Positions 8,506 to 17,412 of a DNA stretch of 64,000 nt are shown piece by piece; positions within the stretch are counted from its first letter, which is position 1; the number at the start of each line of letters is the position of its first letter. The translations under genes were made by a program, and so were the position numbers. Origin of the DNA: Lachnospiraceae bacterium (GTDB taxonomy: Bacteria > Bacillota > Clostridia > Lachnospirales > Lachnospiraceae); contig CAJTBF010000001.1 in assembly GCA_910574195.1 (NCBI GenBank), forward strand, positions 310,001-374,000. Reading direction: 5' to 3'. The notes beneath the pieces were generated by a model, which saw nothing but the letters and a program-made list of their open reading frames with translations, searched no databases and had not been told where the DNA came from.

Positions 8506-9404
8506 TCGAATTAAAACAAGTCACAAAATCTTTTCAAAATATTCCGGCCCTGGAACAGATCACCGCGTCCATACAGGAGGGGCTGATCTTTGGTCTTCTG
8601 GGCAGCAACGGCGCCGGAAAAAGTACGCTTCTGCGTCTTGTCAGCGGAGTTCTGAAGCCGGACTGCGGAACCATCACGCTGGACGGATCTCCCATCTTTG
8701 AAAATCCTCCCGTTAAAGAGCAGTTCTGTTTTTTATCGGACACCGTCACTTATTTTCCGAATGCTACTCCTGCCTCCATGGGGCGGTATTATGCACTCCT
8801 ATATCCCTCTTTTTGCCAGAATACATTCCATCGTCTTCTGAAAAAATTCGGCATTGCGGAAAATCAAAAGCTGCAGACTTTCTCCAAAGGCCGGAAAAAA
8901 CAGTTTTCTCTTCTTCTCGGTCTGTGTACGGGGACGAAATATCTACTCTGCGACGAAACCTTTGACGGATTGGATCCCGTTGCACGGCAGGCCGTCAAAA
9001 GCCTGTTTGCCGCCGAATTATTGAAGCGGGACTTCACCCCCATTATTGCTTCTCATAATCTGCGGGAACTGGAAGATATCTGCGACTGCGTCGGTCTTCT
9101 TCACCGTGGAAAGCTTTTATTTGCCTCGGATCTGGACACGATGAAATGCAGCCTTTGTAAGATGCAGTGTGTCATTCCCGATCCTGCCGCGGAAGAGCAG
9201 CTTTTATCGGAACTGTCCGTCCTGCAATATGAAAAAACAGGTTCTCTTCTCACCATGACTGCCCGCGGTTCCAGAACAGACATCCTGGAAGCCGTTCATC
9301 AGAAAAATCCTCTCTTCGCAGAGGTACTACCCTTGTCACTGGAAGAAATTTTTATCAGCGAAATGGAGGTAACCGGCTATGACATCAAAGACCTCATTCA
9401 ATAA
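8502..9404 (+). CDS. ABC transporter ATP-binding protein
   Basis: A 300-residue ATPase with Walker A GSNGAGKS near residue 38, a degenerate signature region FSKGRKKQFSL in place of LSGGQ, Walker B YLLCDETFDGLDP, and the H-loop ASHNL. The C-terminal 80 residues are a variable domain. It pairs with the permease whose start overlaps its end by 26 bp, and with the GntR gene upstream, as in YtrA/YtrB-type units. The weakened LSGGQ motif is common in this group of exporters. The substrate is unknown. Confidence 0.93.
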   Translation: MIELKQVTKSFQNIPALEQITASIQEGLIFGLLGSNGAGKSTLLRLVSGVLKPDCGTITLDGSPIFENPPVKEQFCFLSDTVTYFPNATPASMGRYYALLYPSFCQNTFHRLLKKFGIAENQKLQTFSKGRKKQFSLLLGLCTGTKYLLCDETFDGLDPVARQAVKSLFAAELLKRDFTPIIASHNLRELEDICDCVGLLHRGKLLFASDLDTMKCSLCKMQCVIPDPAAEEQLLSELSVLQYEKTGSLLTMTARGSRTDILEAVHQKNPLFAEVLPLSLEEIFISEMEVTGYDIKDLIQ

Positions 9405-11574
9405 GCACCTCAAAGAAAATATCCGACACCGTGGATGGCTGGCGGCCGTCTCCTGGATTCTGCTGTTTTTGACCGGCCCCGTCTATACGATGCTGACCTG
9501 GGAATCTCGTTTTTCTGATATGAATCCGAATTCTTTTCCCGGTTACGGACAATCTCTTTTACAGTCTTTCCCCGGCGTACTCAATGGAAAAAGCGCTCTT
9601 CCGCTGGCCGCCGTCATTTTCTTACTGGCCCTTTTCTGCGCAGTCACCGGATTTTCCTATCTGGATTCCACGGAAAAGGTAGACTTTTACCACAGTCTTC
9701 CCCTCACAAGAAGTACCTGGTTTGGAATCTCTTACATGAGCGGTCTTCTGCTCTTTCTGGTTCCTTATCTTGTCACTGCCTCTTGTACGCTGTTGCTCGG
9801 ATTCGCAAAACACCTGCTCTCCATCACCATTTTACCGGACTGCTGTCTGGCAATTCTGGGTGGAATACTGGGTTTTCTGGTAATTTATCATGTCACAATC
9901 CTGGCCATGATGCTGACCGGGAAACTGATCACCGGTGTACTGGCTGCATTGACGATCTCTGTCTACGCGGATATGGTCGAACATCTGATTCGCCAGCTTG
10001 CCGCCAGCTTTTTTGATACCTATTCTGCCAGTTCCTTTCAGGTCTTGTACGCCATAAGCGATTATCTTTCTCCTTTCGGCCTGTTTAGGCTGCTTTTGGA
10101 GCGGAGTGCCTCTGTTTCCTCTGCCTCCGGTATCTTCCCGGCCTCCGGCTGGGTAAGTACTCCTTTCGCTTCCGGAACGTTTTCACAGTCCTCTGTTTCC
10201 ATGGGTGGATCTCTTCTCTTGATTTTCCTGGGCGCACTTCTGTTTTTGATTGTACTGGCTTCAATTTCCCTCTGGCTGTACCGCCATCGCCCGTCAGAAG
10301 CCGCCGAAAATGCACTGGCTTACCCAGGAACTGCGCCGTTTATTAAAATTTTAGTCACCATTCCTACTGCCCTGTACATCGGACCGTTGATGATTTCCCA
10401 GTACAACAGTGATACCCGCTGGATTATTCCCATCAGTATTCTGTCCGCCATACTGTTGTGCGGAATTATTGAATTCATCTATTACCTGGATCTACGGAAA
10501 CTGTTTTTCGGATACCGTTCTTCCATGCTTTCCATTTTTGGTGTTATGGGGATCCTGTGTATTCTGGAATTTGATCTGTTTGGCTATGACCAGTGGCTTC
10601 CGCAGACCGGCTCCGTAAAAGAAATGGCAATTTTCACAGATAATTTTTCGGAGTATTTTTCCTATATTCCGGCTTCTTATCTCCGGATACATGCCCTGGA
10701 TACTTCCTGGAACCGTTCCACTCTGACGAAAGAATACGCCCCTTTGTACCGGCTTGCAAAAGAGGGGATTGAAAATGCGGAAAATGGCATCACACCGGAA
10801 CAGATCAGAAAAGAAGATGTTTCCGACAATTATCTTGTTGCGACCATGCAATTTCAAACCGGAAAACATTCTTCCGCTTTCCGTACTTATGCACTGGAAA
10901 AAACACACGTCCTGGAAGCATTGGATGAGCTCTGCCAGGACGAGGAATACCGAAAAAGTTTGTTCCCGTTTTTCCAGTTGAGTTCCGAAGATATTCTGAA
11001 TATTTCCCTTATGGACATTTACAGTGATCCTTTGACACTGGATCTGTCTTTGGAAGAACGAGCCGCTCTTTTGGAGGCTTATGAAAAGGATCTGTTGAAT
11101 GCAGATCTGCCGGATATGCAGAACACGCTGCCTGTCGGAGAATTGGTCATTGAGATTCCCGAATATGAGGAAGGGGGACTTCCGGCCTCGTCCCATTCCG
11201 GTTACCGGAATTCCATTCCCGGCTTTTACCTCTATCGTGATTATCGGAACACACTTTCCTTACTGGAAAAATATGGATATTCCCTGCGCACAAAAATCCA
11301 GACAGAAGACGTTGTTTCTATGCTTTTAACCGAAAGCAGCGCACAAAAAGCAGACGACGCCATTTATGGAGATGTTTCTTATTCTTCTGTCTATGAGAAT
11401 TCCAATGAACGGCTGATCACGGATCCGGAAGAAATCACGGAAATTCTGACGCGGATTCAATATCCTTCCGGCAGATTACTGGGCCGGGACACCAACGCCG
11501 CCTATTCCGTTGAAATCATGCTGAAAGGAATTCCCGGATCACATTATTATACTTTGTCAGACAGTATAAGCTGA
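9379..11574 (+). CDS. Large ABC permease with extracytoplasmic-type domain
   Basis: A 731-residue permease. The first half holds about ten hydrophobic segments of the ABC-2 kind. From about residue 410 the chain becomes soluble and acidic, resembling the long C-terminal domain of clostridial YtrA-linked permeases. GGAGG lies about ten bases before the ATG, and the gene overlaps the ATPase gene by 26 bp. The last residues HYYTLSDSIS and the stop come from the 66-bp repeat that follows, the same ending as two other genes here. The substrate is not predictable. Cell-envelope stress export is a guess from the neighbours. Confidence 0.85.
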   Translation: MTSKTSFNKHLKENIRHRGWLAAVSWILLFLTGPVYTMLTWESRFSDMNPNSFPGYGQSLLQSFPGVLNGKSALPLAAVIFLLALFCAVTGFSYLDSTEKVDFYHSLPLTRSTWFGISYMSGLLLFLVPYLVTASCTLLLGFAKHLLSITILPDCCLAILGGILGFLVIYHVTILAMMLTGKLITGVLAALTISVYADMVEHLIRQLAASFFDTYSASSFQVLYAISDYLSPFGLFRLLLERSASVSSASGIFPASGWVSTPFASGTFSQSSVSMGGSLLLIFLGALLFLIVLASISLWLYRHRPSEAAENALAYPGTAPFIKILVTIPTALYIGPLMISQYNSDTRWIIPISILSAILLCGIIEFIYYLDLRKLFFGYRSSMLSIFGVMGILCILEFDLFGYDQWLPQTGSVKEMAIFTDNFSEYFSYIPASYLRIHALDTSWNRSTLTKEYAPLYRLAKEGIENAENGITPEQIRKEDVSDNYLVATMQFQTGKHSSAFRTYALEKTHVLEALDELCQDEEYRKSLFPFFQLSSEDILNISLMDIYSDPLTLDLSLEERAALLEAYEKDLLNADLPDMQNTLPVGELVIEIPEYEEGGLPASSHSGYRNSIPGFYLYRDYRNTLSLLEKYGYSLRTKIQTEDVVSMLLTESSAQKADDAIYGDVSYSSVYENSNERLITDPEEITEILTRIQYPSGRLLGRDTNAAYSVEIMLKGIPGSHYYTLSDSIS

Positions 11575-11696
11575 CCGCCGCCTCATCAAAGGCATTCGTT
11601 ACAGGATGTCCGAATGGGGATACTTTGTCGGACATGAATGGTCCACTCGTACAAAGCACGTCAGATGCAGGAAACCCGAATGGAGATACTTTGGAA
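11549..11696. repeat. Two decayed units of the 66-bp repeat (reverse orientation)
   Basis: Contains TATACTTTGTC, GGCATTCGTTACAGGATGTCCGAATGG, GTCCACTCGTACAAAGCAC and a second ACCCGAATGGAGATACTTTGG, in the orientation opposite to the 18541 copy. The first 26 bases encode the tail of the ABC permease. Confidence 0.75.
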
Positions 11697-11709
11697 TCAC
11701 ATGGTATGA

Positions 11710-11768
11710 AAAAAGGAGAAGTATCGCTCTCTGTACTTTCAGAGTATGATACTTCTCCTTTTTCAAAT
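11710..11768 (+). terminator. Terminator of the GntR-ABC operon
   Basis: A 16-bp perfect stem (AAAAAGGAGAAGTATC at 11710 with its complement ending at 11763) is capped by an inner CTCT/CAGAG stem. The terminal T-run lies in the 3' arm. It is symmetric enough to work in both directions, serving also the leftward gene at 11798. Confidence 0.75.
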
Positions 11769-11797
11769 CTCGTGATACCGAAAAGGAATCCCTTCCC

Positions 11798-12172
11798 TCA
11801 TCCTTTCTTATTCAAAGAATTGGGATAGTGCTCCATCTCATCTGACTGGGCTTTCATGGATTCCCCAAAACTAATATAACCGGCCACCGCCATCCGGCGC
11901 TTTGCCGCACACTCTTCGGGAGATTCTTCTTCTATCTTCTGATAAATCTCCACGACTTGCGGCTCTTCCTGACGTCCTATATCCGGAACAGACATATAGG
12001 AAGGCTGGATGGACACATCATCCTCCCACTCTTCCCGCGGTTTTTCCATCGCGGTCTGCATCCCTTCCCGCTCCTGCCGCTGACGCAGCCACTGGGTATT
12101 CAATTCCATTGCCTTTATGTAACGTTGAAGTGAATCCGCATTAAACCCGTCCTCCGGCTTGATAACGTTCAT
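11798..12172 (-). CDS. Hypothetical acidic protein
   Basis: A 124-residue hydrophilic protein, rich in Glu, Gln and Met, with no signal peptide or membrane segment. AAGGAGG lies nine bases before the ATG at 12172, so it is a real gene. No family was recognised. It lies 139 bp downstream of the phosphatase gene on the same strand and could be the last gene of the hydrogenase-phosphatase transcript. The C-terminal half contains a possible helix around CAAKRRMAVAGYISFGESMKA. Confidence 0.6.
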   Translation of the reverse strand: MNVIKPEDGFNADSLQRYIKAMELNTQWLRQRQEREGMQTAMEKPREEWEDDVSIQPSYMSVPDIGRQEEPQVVEIYQKIEEESPEECAAKRRMAVAGYISFGESMKAQSDEMEHYPNSLNKKG

Positions 12173-12310
12173 TCCCTTCCGCCTCCTTCATGGCATTTCC
12201 CCACATGCCTCATATTTTTATATCGGCAAAAACACACTTTTCTTAACCCCTTCACAAAATGATCACAATATTGGAGTATTCCTTTACGGAAATCCGAAAA
12301 AATTCCTGTT

Positions 12311-13486
12311 TTAATAATATTTCACCCGGACATTCCTGCCCATCTTTTCCGCCACATTTTTTAACTGCTCTACCAGATTCATCCGTACACTCAGATCAAA
12401 CGTCAATTCGGAATTCTGATGGGCCTCATTCATCGCTGTCCCTACAAACAAATTCAGTTCCGTACACTCTTCTATAATCAGTTTCGCCAATTTGGAAGCG
12501 CCATTGTTGGCGTCCAACTCATCAAAGAAATCCGCATCAAATTCGTCATTTTCATACCGTTTCAACAATTTCAATGCTTTCCCCATCGTCAGGACGCCTT
12601 CCGTCACCAGATCCAAGCCCTCAATCACTGCCATGGGCGGGACATCCGGATCATTGTGATCCACCCTGGTCACAATGTCCTTTCGAAGAACACGGGCGGC
12701 AATATTGGCGCTGGTGCCGCCGGATACCACCTTTTTCCCTTCCATATGCATGAAATCATGCATTACTTTCTCATCATCCTCTTTGTTCTTCGGCGGCCCG
12801 GTAAACAGATTCACCACTCTGCGTTCAATCACCCTGGCCACCGCCACCGTCGTATCATCTCCCGGTTTCTGGATATACAATTCGTCGCACGCCTGGCTTA
12901 ACATGGCCGCCAGCCGGGACGCCGACAGTGTCTTTTTCGTACATTTTACGGTATATTCCGCCATATTTTCCCAGGTCCATCCCTGCAGATCCAGAATCTC
13001 TCCCGCCCCCGCATAGATCACCCCGTCGCTCATCAGTACAAAGCAATCGTTCTTCTGCACCTGAAAACGATACTCGTGTATCTTCTTTCCCTCAATCTCT
13101 CTTGTCTCATATGGATAGTCCACAATCTTTCCATTGCGGACAAATACACAGCCCGGATTGTCATATTCTACCAGATAAGCCTCTTTATTATGAAAAATCT
13201 GCAGAATACTAAAGGTTGCATAGGCCACCTTTCTTACCTGGCAGATCGGCAAAGTCTTTGCGATTGTTTCCACGCAGGATTCAATTCTCGCCCCCTCATA
13301 CAGCATCGTTGCCAGAATCTTCGAAGTCAGCGTCGCCAGAATATTTGCCTTGACTCCGCTTCCCATACCGTCTGCCAGAATTACGATATCCGAATCTTCT
13401 GTCTTGACGATCTCCACCTTATCTCCACATAATTCTTCTTCATGTTTATTCAAACTTTTCCAAGCTACATCGATACTTACACTCAT
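12311..13486 (-). CDS. SpoIIE-family serine phosphatase linked to the sensory hydrogenase
   Basis: A 391-residue protein. Residues 1-215 form a PP2C/SpoIIE phosphatase: LADGMGSG with the metal-binding Asp, VLMSDGV and the closing GDDTTVAV. The C-terminal half is a separate domain of unknown role. The ATG at 13486 is preceded by GGAGAGGAAA; an ATG 93 bases upstream has no such site. It follows the PAS-containing [FeFe] hydrogenase on the same strand. Sensory (group C) hydrogenases are known to be encoded next to phosphatases or kinases, so it probably relays the hydrogen signal by dephosphorylating a protein partner (inference). Confidence 0.9.
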   Translation of the reverse strand: MSVSIDVAWKSLNKHEEELCGDKVEIVKTEDSDIVILADGMGSGVKANILATLTSKILATMLYEGARIESCVETIAKTLPICQVRKVAYATFSILQIFHNKEAYLVEYDNPGCVFVRNGKIVDYPYETREIEGKKIHEYRFQVQKNDCFVLMSDGVIYAGAGEILDLQGWTWENMAEYTVKCTKKTLSASRLAAMLSQACDELYIQKPGDDTTVAVARVIERRVVNLFTGPPKNKEDDEKVMHDFMHMEGKKVVSGGTSANIAARVLRKDIVTRVDHNDPDVPPMAVIEGLDLVTEGVLTMGKALKLLKRYENDEFDADFFDELDANNGASKLAKLIIEECTELNLFVGTAMNEAHQNSELTFDLSVRMNLVEQLKNVAEKMGRNVRVKYY

Positions 13487-13642
13487 TTTCCTCTCCGATT
13501 CTTCCCGTTCCACATCCCATTCACACCACAGGTACACTCCGGCATGAACCCACTCCCAGGATCTTCCGTCACTTTTCAACCCCTCCGCATGCGCCCGGTA
13601 ACGGTTTCCTTCTCAGTTCGTTTCTCTCCGGTACACTACATT

Positions 13643-13780
13643 GCATGAATAATTGAGTAAATATCACTCGCTGTTTACACCACCGCTGCGTGGGAGCCAG
13701 TCAACGATGCTGCCCGGCATCGCCTCCGCCTTGCGCTGTCGTAAACATCAGACGCTATTTACTTCGGAAGAAATACAGCG
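13643..13780. repeat. Intergenic palindrome-rich element with TTTACTTCGG motif
   Basis: This stretch between the hydrogenase and phosphatase genes reads TTGCATGAATAATTGAGTAAATATC, then several inverted arms including GATGCTGCCCGGCATC, then GCTATTTACTTCGGAAG. A related TTGCATGAATTCCGAAGTAAAC...ATATTTACTCGG stretch occurs at 38092-38142. It looks like a third, weakly conserved repeat family. Confidence 0.45.
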
Positions 13781-13818
13781 ACGTACTAATACAACGCTGC
13801 ATTCATTCCAAAAATGTA

Positions 13819-15531
13819 CTAATCTTCCTCCTCATTCAGAATCGAGTTCCGCAGCTTTGTCAACGTCACTTTCGTCTCCGCCGTTGTCTCTCCCAGAAGT
13901 CCCGCGATCTCCTGCGCCACCGTCATCTGCTTGTCAATGACTTTTTGTGCCATCTCCATAGTTTCCACTTTCAGATTATAATGCTGCTCTTTGCGCTTCT
14001 CCTCCCTGGTCACATCCTGGAATGTCACCAGCACAGACTCTAAATTCTCGATATAGACAATGGTTTCTTTCACCGTCATCCGGCCATGCTCCAACTGGAG
14101 TTTCTTTCCCATCACCGGTTCTTTCGTCCGCAGTGTCTCCTCAATATCCTCCGCTTCCATGAATTCAAATATGTAACGGGTAAGCGCTTCTTCCTTCCCT
14201 ACTCCCAATAACTCCTGCCCTTTTTTATTGCATTCCCGAATCCGCAGTTCTCCGTCCACAATGAAAATCATACTGGGCGTCACATCCATGACTACATTGG
14301 ACATCGACTCTGCCTGTGTCAGCGCATAGGGCATACACATGGAAAGTTCCGCCTTATTCTGAAATACGGCGACCGCCTTTTCCCGACAGGTTGTATAACC
14401 ACAGGCCCCGCAGTTCAGTTCATCTTCCGGAGTATACTTTCCGACCGACCGCAGGATCTGCCGGATCTCTTCCTCGGTAGGGTAAGCGTCCCGCACTCCG
14501 CGATCCGAAAAAGTCTTCTCCAGTTCCTCGGTACGCATCTCCGGCAGCTCGCGAAACGCTTTATGGGAAACTTCTTTTTCAATCTTAATCTTTGCTTTTA
14601 TGTAAGAGGTATTCCACCTTGCAGACGCCGGGCCCTTCGTACAGCCGCCCTCACAGATATTTGCCTCGATAAAGCAATGTTCCAGCTCGCCTTTCTGCAT
14701 ACATTCCAGCATCTCCATACAATTGGCCAGTCCGTCCACGTATACTTTATGGTAAGTATCGGCTTCTTCCTCCGCAATAACGGACTGTACCACCCCGCCG
14801 CTGATGGGATACAGACGGTTGATTTTCGGATCGGGATTTCCCATCGGTTTCTCTGTACACTCCCGGATTGCAATCCCTGCCTCCTCCAGCCAGATTGCCA
14901 GTTCCTCAAATGTCAGTATGGCGTCGATGGCTCCGGACACCCGCTCATCCCCGATGGCTTCCTGTTTTTTCGCAATACATGGCCCTAAAAATACTACTTT
15001 TGCCTCTTCCCCGTACAGCTTTTTGATATAGCGTCCGTGCGCAATCATTGGGGAAACGACGGGCGCCATAAGCTTCGCACAATCCGGATAATACTTCTCG
15101 ATCAGATCGTTCACACTGGGACAGCAGGTCGTAATGATATTGGGCATGGTATTTTCACGGATCAGCCGCTTATATTCTTCCGTCACCATAGCGGCCCCTT
15201 CTGCCGTTTCCCGTACTTCAAAAAATCCCAGTTTCAGCAGTGCATCCACCACCTGTCCGGGATGGTCGAATTCCAGCACGCCAATATAGGACGGTGCAAT
15301 GGATACCACCGTCTTTTCTCCCTGGCGTAAAAACCGCTTCACCCGCTCCATATCACTGGCAAACGTCTTTGCATTCTGAGGGCAGACCTCCAGACAACGC
15401 CCGCAGTTGATACAATGGTCTTTCAAAATACGAGCCTGCTCATCCTGCACTGCAATCGCTTTTACCATACAATTCCGTACACATTTGTAGCAATGGCGGC
15501 ACTTCGCATCTTTAAAATCAATTACTTTCAT
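13819..15531 (-). CDS. Sensory [FeFe] hydrogenase with PAS domain (group C type)
   Basis: A 570-residue protein. Domains in order: two [4Fe-4S] clusters (C11, C14, C17, C21, then CINCGRCLEVCP); the H-cluster domain with TTCCPS, FLGPCIAKKQEA and ICEGGC as the three ligand motifs; an extra Fe-S motif LNCGACGYTTC; and a C-terminal PAS domain ending in TFQDVTREE plus a helical tail. The methionine of the usual MPC motif is replaced by Gly, as in sensory rather than catalytic enzymes. The start at 15531 has AGAGGAAAG upstream. The 30 residues before it would be encoded by a decayed MITE. It pairs with the phosphatase at 12311. Confidence 0.92.
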   Translation of the reverse strand: MKVIDFKDAKCRHCYKCVRNCMVKAIAVQDEQARILKDHCINCGRCLEVCPQNAKTFASDMERVKRFLRQGEKTVVSIAPSYIGVLEFDHPGQVVDALLKLGFFEVRETAEGAAMVTEEYKRLIRENTMPNIITTCCPSVNDLIEKYYPDCAKLMAPVVSPMIAHGRYIKKLYGEEAKVVFLGPCIAKKQEAIGDERVSGAIDAILTFEELAIWLEEAGIAIRECTEKPMGNPDPKINRLYPISGGVVQSVIAEEEADTYHKVYVDGLANCMEMLECMQKGELEHCFIEANICEGGCTKGPASARWNTSYIKAKIKIEKEVSHKAFRELPEMRTEELEKTFSDRGVRDAYPTEEEIRQILRSVGKYTPEDELNCGACGYTTCREKAVAVFQNKAELSMCMPYALTQAESMSNVVMDVTPSMIFIVDGELRIRECNKKGQELLGVGKEEALTRYIFEFMEAEDIEETLRTKEPVMGKKLQLEHGRMTVKETIVYIENLESVLVTFQDVTREEKRKEQHYNLKVETMEMAQKVIDKQMTVAQEIAGLLGETTAETKVTLTKLRNSILNEEED

Positions 15532-15569
15532 CTGTTCTTTCCTCTCAATCTGCTCTTTTCTCCTGCTCC

Positions 15570-15632
15570 AGAGCGTGTTCAAAAATTCATTCCTGTCATC
15601 TGTCAAGAAAGCAATTTTCAAACAGGCTTTAA
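15570..15632. repeat. Decayed copy of the 84-bp MITE
   Basis: AGAGCGTGTTCAAAAATTC, ATTCCT, GAAAGCAATTTTCAAACAGG match the reverse complement of the intact element at 44033-44116, with the centre shortened. It lies directly upstream of the hydrogenase and creates an artificial N-terminal extension of that reading frame. Confidence 0.75.
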
Positions 15633-16078
15633 TCTTTCAAAAATACGATCTGTTCCCCATATTCCCGCTCCGTCAAAGTCAGTTCTCCATTCTCCAAACT
15701 ATACTCATAGGAACCTTCCAGCATCCCGGCATCGGAAAAATCTCCTTCTGTCTCCATCGTCTCCTCGTCCGCCTGTGCCTCCCTTTTTGATGCATCTGTA
15801 TACAAAGTCAATGTTTTGGTGTCTTTCTCTATGCGATACTGCATCTCTACCTCTTCCGGATCCTTTTCTTCTTCCGGCCATCCAAGTACCACACTTCCAT
15901 TTCCCTTAATCGTCATCATCAGATCTGTGTCCTGTGAACTCCACCGCCCCTCCAACGGATTCCCGGTAAATACCCGGTATCCGAAAAAAGCAGCAATACA
16001 GACAATCAAAACCGACGACACGGTGATTGCTGTCCTCCAAAGCATACTTCTTTTTTTCTCATCCTTTTCCGCAATCAT
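15629..16078 (-). CDS. Membrane-anchored lipocalin-like hypothetical protein
   Basis: A 149-residue protein with a basic N-terminus, one membrane segment (about residues 13-36) and an exported beta-rich domain. That domain opens with NPLEGRWSSQDTDLMMTI and closes with GSYEYSLENGELTLTE, a pattern common in small lipocalin-like clostridial proteins. AAAGGAAG precedes the ATG. Its stop abuts the decayed MITE in front of the hydrogenase gene. The function is unknown, and a link to hydrogen sensing is only positional. Confidence 0.7.
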   Translation of the reverse strand: MIAEKDEKKRSMLWRTAITVSSVLIVCIAAFFGYRVFTGNPLEGRWSSQDTDLMMTIKGNGSVVLGWPEEEKDPEEVEMQYRIEKDTKTLTLYTDASKREAQADEETMETEGDFSDAGMLEGSYEYSLENGELTLTEREYGEQIVFLKD

Positions 16079-16165
16079 ATCACGACTTCCTTTCTGCTGC
16101 CTGTTCCTAAGCAGATGTTATAGGGTGCGGCGGCATGTTCTCTGGTTTTCTCCTGACATCCTCCC

Positions 16166-16280
16166 AGGACCATACCTGATTGAACGGCGTTAGCCGTCCA
16201 ATCGTACGAAGCACATCAAATACAGGATACCCGAATGGGTATACCTAATTGGACATTAATCGTCCGGATATACATTTTTG
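16166..16280. repeat. 66-bp repeat, reverse orientation
   Basis: GAACGGCGTTAGCCGTCC, TCGTACGAAGCAC, CAAATACAGGATACCCGAATGGG and TATACCTAATTGGAC match the family consensus. The third hairpin here is an ACGGC/GCCGT stem. It lies in the long gene-free stretch 16079-16902, which otherwise holds the tandem copy below and a hairpin at 16729. Confidence 0.85.
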
Positions 16281-16477
16281 CACCCGCTTCATCAAATAGT
16301 AGAATATGCATCCTTTTCTTCTATTATACAATCTCCGTCAATATTTTTCTATCCCCAAAATGCAGAAAACCCGCTTTATACTGTCATTTTGAACCGCCAT
16401 TTTCAACCGGACAAAGATTCCCTCCAGGAAAGCGAGTAAATAATCCGACAACTCTTTGTTCTCCCCCTCATATTTCT

Positions 16478-16608
16478 GCACGAGCGTCCACTCGTGCGAA
16501 GCACCTCAAATACGGGATGCCCGGATGGGTATACCTTGTTGGACGCAAAGCGTCCACTCGTGCGAAGCACCTCCGATACGGGATGCCCGAACGGGTATAG
16601 CACTTGAA
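16478..16608. repeat. Tandem pair of 66-bp cloverleaf repeats (reference copy)
   Basis: Two head-to-tail units of 66 bp. Each has GTGCGAAGCAC, CGGGATGCCCG and the shared GGACGCAAAGCGTCC hairpin. Read on the minus strand a unit gives CGGG-CAT-CCCG, GTGC-TTC-GCAC and GGACGC-TTT-GCGTCC hairpins between TATACCC and AAGGTATA ends, so single strands could fold as a cloverleaf. This is the best-preserved copy in the window. Confidence 0.9.
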
Positions 16609-16728
16609 ATGGAAGAAATACATTCTTCTTCCCGGTATGCTGACACAAAGGAACATGGATGATTATAACATGAGCCCGATACGGACGCCAGTCTTGTATT
16701 TTTTCCCTTTTTATGGTATTATCAATAA

Positions 16729-16768
16729 TAGAAAAGAAAGCGGAAAAACCGCTTTCTTTTCTATTTTT
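16729..16768 (+). terminator. Strong orphan terminator-like hairpin
   Basis: TAGAAAAGAAAGCGG at 16729 pairs perfectly with its complement ending at 16763, with an AAAAA loop, followed by TTTTTCC. No rightward gene precedes it, so it may end a small transcript or act on read-through. Confidence 0.55.
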
Positions 16769-16902
16769 CCTATTCTTATTAAAGATTCCAAAAAACTGCC
16801 GGCAGACACTGTTTCAAATACTGCGGCATTCAAAAGGGCTGCCGCTGACAATCTTTTCAAATACAAAACGGAACATCAAAATTCTGTTGCAAAACCTCCA
16901 TG

Positions 16903-17412
16903 TTAGGAAAAAATCCCTGCAAGCACTCCGTAAGACAATACCGTCATCAAAAAGGCCGCCAGAAATACTCCCAGCACAACCGCCGGGAACGCCTTTCGAA
17001 ATCGAATTCCCAGCAAAGCGGCAATCAAAGATCCCGTCCAGGCGCCGGTTCCCGGAAGCGGAATTCCCACAAACAATACCAGGCCCCAAAATTCATATTT
17101 TTCAATTTTAGAACTCTTGCTCATTGCCTTTTTTTCCAGCTTTTCTACCAGTGGCCGAAATACTTTCGTCCCTTTCATCCAATCAAAAATCTTCGTGATC
17201 AACAACAGGATAAACGGGATCGGGATCAAATTCCCTATGATACAGATCGGCAGCGCTTCCCACATCGGGATATCCAGCACGGCGGGGCCGGCTGCAATCA
17301 GTCCTCCCCGCAATTCCAGAATCGGCACCATGGAAACCAGAAATACAATCATTTCTTTTCCCACTTTCCCACTTAAATTTTCCACAAACCAGCCAATTAA
17401 TGCTTCTTTCAT
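16903..17412 (-). CDS. Small multidrug export family protein (COG2426)
   Basis: A 169-residue integral membrane protein. It has the family signature VSMVPILELRGGLIAAGPAV, then GNLIPIPFILLLI and FVGIPLPGTGAWTGSLIAALLGI, with about four to five membrane helices. The family name suggests export of small compounds, but its transport function is poorly established. Its ATG overlaps the hisC stop by four bases (ATGA), so it is translated with hisC. The link to histidine synthesis is positional only. Confidence 0.85.
   Translation of the reverse strand: MKEALIGWFVENLSGKVGKEMIVFLVSMVPILELRGGLIAAGPAVLDIPMWEALPICIIGNLIPIPFILLLITKIFDWMKGTKVFRPLVEKLEKKAMSKSSKIEKYEFWGLVLFVGIPLPGTGAWTGSLIAALLGIRFRKAFPAVVLGVFLAAFLMTVLSYGVLAGIFS

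Noticed and set aside
13643-13780. Rightward frames at 13653 and 13690 covering the phosphatase-hydrogenase gap
   Set aside because: Composition is unlike the neighbours and the frames continue opposite the hydrogenase gene. The region is palindromic repeat DNA.
15532-15621. 30-residue N-terminal extension of the hydrogenase
   Set aside because: Encoded by a decayed MITE; a good ribosome site and the conserved N-terminus support 15531.
16478-16608. tRNA-like genes suggested by three-hairpin folds
   Set aside because: Stems are too short and lack T-loop and anticodon features. Copies occur in both orientations and decay freely.
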